NCBI RefSeq assembly: GCF_900316895.1
Contig: NZ_ONER01000068.1
Span: forward strand, 1 to 8,017
From: an uncultured Methanobrevibacter sp.
Lineage (GTDB): Archaea; Methanobacteriota; Methanobacteria; Methanobacteriales; Methanobacteriaceae
Length of the DNA stretch: 8,017 nucleotides
Reading direction: 5' to 3'
In this document: positions 7,247 to 8,017 of the stretch, piece by piece
Layout: the number at the start of each line of letters is the position of its first letter
How positions within the stretch are numbered: position 1 is the stretch's first letter
The notes under the pieces: model-generated
Databases searched by the model: none
Seen by the model: only the letters and a program-made list of their open reading frames with translations
What the model was told of the DNA's origin: nothing
Made by a program: the position numbers and the translations under genes

Positions 7247-8017
7247 CTACCTCCTTCTCCTTTTCTTTTTACCTTTCCTCTTCTTGTTTTTGCCTTTTGA
7301 CCTTTCTTCATTTCGTTTTTTGGTGGTTTTGGTTGGAAAAGGATTATTCTTTTCAATTTCTTCCGCCTTTGATTTGAATTCCTCAAATACGTTCTCATCG
7401 AAAGTTTTGGTAAATACATCCCTTCTGACTGCATGGGATATCATTCCTGCAAGCATTCTTGCGATTTTTCCACGGTTCCACCATTTTGCTCCCCTGACCT
7501 GAGGATGCTGGTATATCAAACCGTATTTTGGCGGACGGTCCCCACTTTTGAGGTGTCTGAACAGTGCCTTTTCGGCACCCATTATCTGAACTGTGCTTGA
7601 AGGATACATTGCAAGCCTTTTAAGCCCGCCTGCATGTGAAATCAGTTTGGCTCCAAGAGATGCTCCGACCAACAGTCTTAAGTTTGGTGCAATTTCCTGC
7701 ATTTTAAAATCAACATATTCTTCAATGTTTTTTCTTGTTTGCTGCATTTCATAGATGGAATTTGCATAATTGTTCATTATTTCAATATCTTTCGGATTGA
7801 TGTCATCTTCCAGATCAATGATGTCGGCAGGGAATGCGTCAGGTTTTGCTTCGACAATCTTTTCTTTGGTCTTGTTTTGGGAAATCAGCTTGATGTAGGT
7901 TTCATTGTTTTTGATCACATCCATTTCAGGGAAATACAATGCATACCATTCTCTGATTCTCTCGATTAATTTTGAAATGCTTTCATCAATCTCATCAATG
8001 GAATTTATGGCCTGAAT
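7247..8017 (-). CDS. nop5: Nop5 (Nop56/58-like) C/D-box RNP scaffold protein, 5' partial
   Basis: Scaffold of the archaeal box C/D ribonucleoprotein: it binds fibrillarin through its N-terminal region and L7Ae plus guide RNA through the Nop domain. The frame runs unbroken off the right window edge, giving 256 visible residues; the N-terminal part is missing. The first codons read into REWYALYFPEMD, a conserved Nop5 segment, so the TTG at 7939 is an internal leucine and not a start. Next come a charged stretch that probably belongs to the coiled-coil region (about 75-105), then the Nop domain: APNLRLLVGASLGAKLI (110-126), YPSSTVQIMGAEKALFRHLK (138-157), and QHPQVRGAKWWNRGKIARML (170-189). The C-terminus is a lysine/arginine tail with 17 basic residues in the last 24, typical of archaeal and eukaryotic Nop56/58 proteins. 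It lies 3 nt upstream of, and in the same frame as, flpA. Its promoter is outside the window. Confidence 0.96.
   Translation of the reverse strand: MQAINSIDEIDESISKLIERIREWYALYFPEMDVIKNNETYIKLISQNKTKEKIVEAKPDAFPADIIDLEDDINPKDIEIMNNYANSIYEMQQTRKNIEEYVDFKMQEIAPNLRLLVGASLGAKLISHAGGLKRLAMYPSSTVQIMGAEKALFRHLKSGDRPPKYGLIYQHPQVRGAKWWNRGKIARMLAGMISHAVRRDVFTKTFDENVFEEFKSKAEEIEKNNPFPTKTTKKRNEERSKGKNKKRKGKKKRRRR
7249..7254 (-). promoter_or_regulatory. Shine-Dalgarno site of flpA inside the nop5 3' end
   Basis: On the minus strand GGAGGT lies 5 nt before the flpA ATG. It is built from the last arginine codons of nop5 and the first base of its TAG stop, so the end of the upstream protein's basic tail doubles as the downstream gene's ribosome-binding site. 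This fixes the flpA start and suggests translational coupling. Confidence 0.75.

Noticed and set aside
7242..7502. An 86-codon plus-strand frame with a hydrophobic, signal-like start
   Set aside because: It is the antisense of nop5, and its phenylalanine/leucine-rich start is simply the complement of the lysine/arginine codons of the basic tail.
7247..7939. nop5 starting at the TTG at 7939
   Set aside because: The frame continues upstream to the window edge without a stop and encodes the conserved REWYALYFPE segment across that codon, so the TTG is an internal leucine.

Overview
The window reads as a piece of a low-GC methanogenic archaeon's chromosome, most likely Methanobrevibacter or a close relative in the Methanobacteriales. 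The archaeal assignment rests on an adjacent nop5-fibrillarin pair (core proteins of the archaeal C/D-box RNA 2'-O-methylation complex). The genus-level guess is inference: it rests on A+T-rich codon use and on my recollection that rumen Methanobrevibacter genomes carry NRPS genes next to a MatE-type exporter.

Layout: (1) Positions 1-4827, + strand, hold the 3' part of a large non-ribosomal peptide synthetase. It is open at the left window edge, so modules may be missing upstream. The visible order is A (C-terminal end only) - T - C - A - T - R, ending in a NAD(P)H-dependent thioester reductase rather than a thioesterase. (2) Positions 4839-6563, + strand, 11 nt downstream, hold a 12-helix MATE-family exporter. 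It carries a C-terminal extension of about 115 residues resembling the ATPase/kinase domain of RsbW/SpoIIAB anti-sigma factors. (3) Around 6562-6603 lies a compact hairpin flanked by T-runs on both strands, an apparent bidirectional terminator. (4) Positions 6602-7243, - strand, encode fibrillarin (FlpA). (5) Positions 7247-8017, - strand, encode Nop5, open at the right window edge.

The NRPS and exporter look like one transcription unit: a peptide is assembled, released reductively as an aldehyde or alcohol (possibly cyclising afterwards), and exported by the MATE protein. The fused ATPase-like domain may regulate the exporter or link it to a partner-switching pathway. The convergent nop5-flpA operon is housekeeping and marks the right boundary of the biosynthetic locus.

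Most notable are the MATE-HATPase fusion with an eroded G2 box, the reductase-terminated archaeal NRPS with an unusual adenylation code, and the nop5/flpA junction. At that junction the two genes share a reading frame and are separated only by one TAG and one sense codon. There is no gene-free stretch longer than about 40 nt, and I saw no tRNA, rRNA, CRISPR array, insertion sequence or riboswitch.
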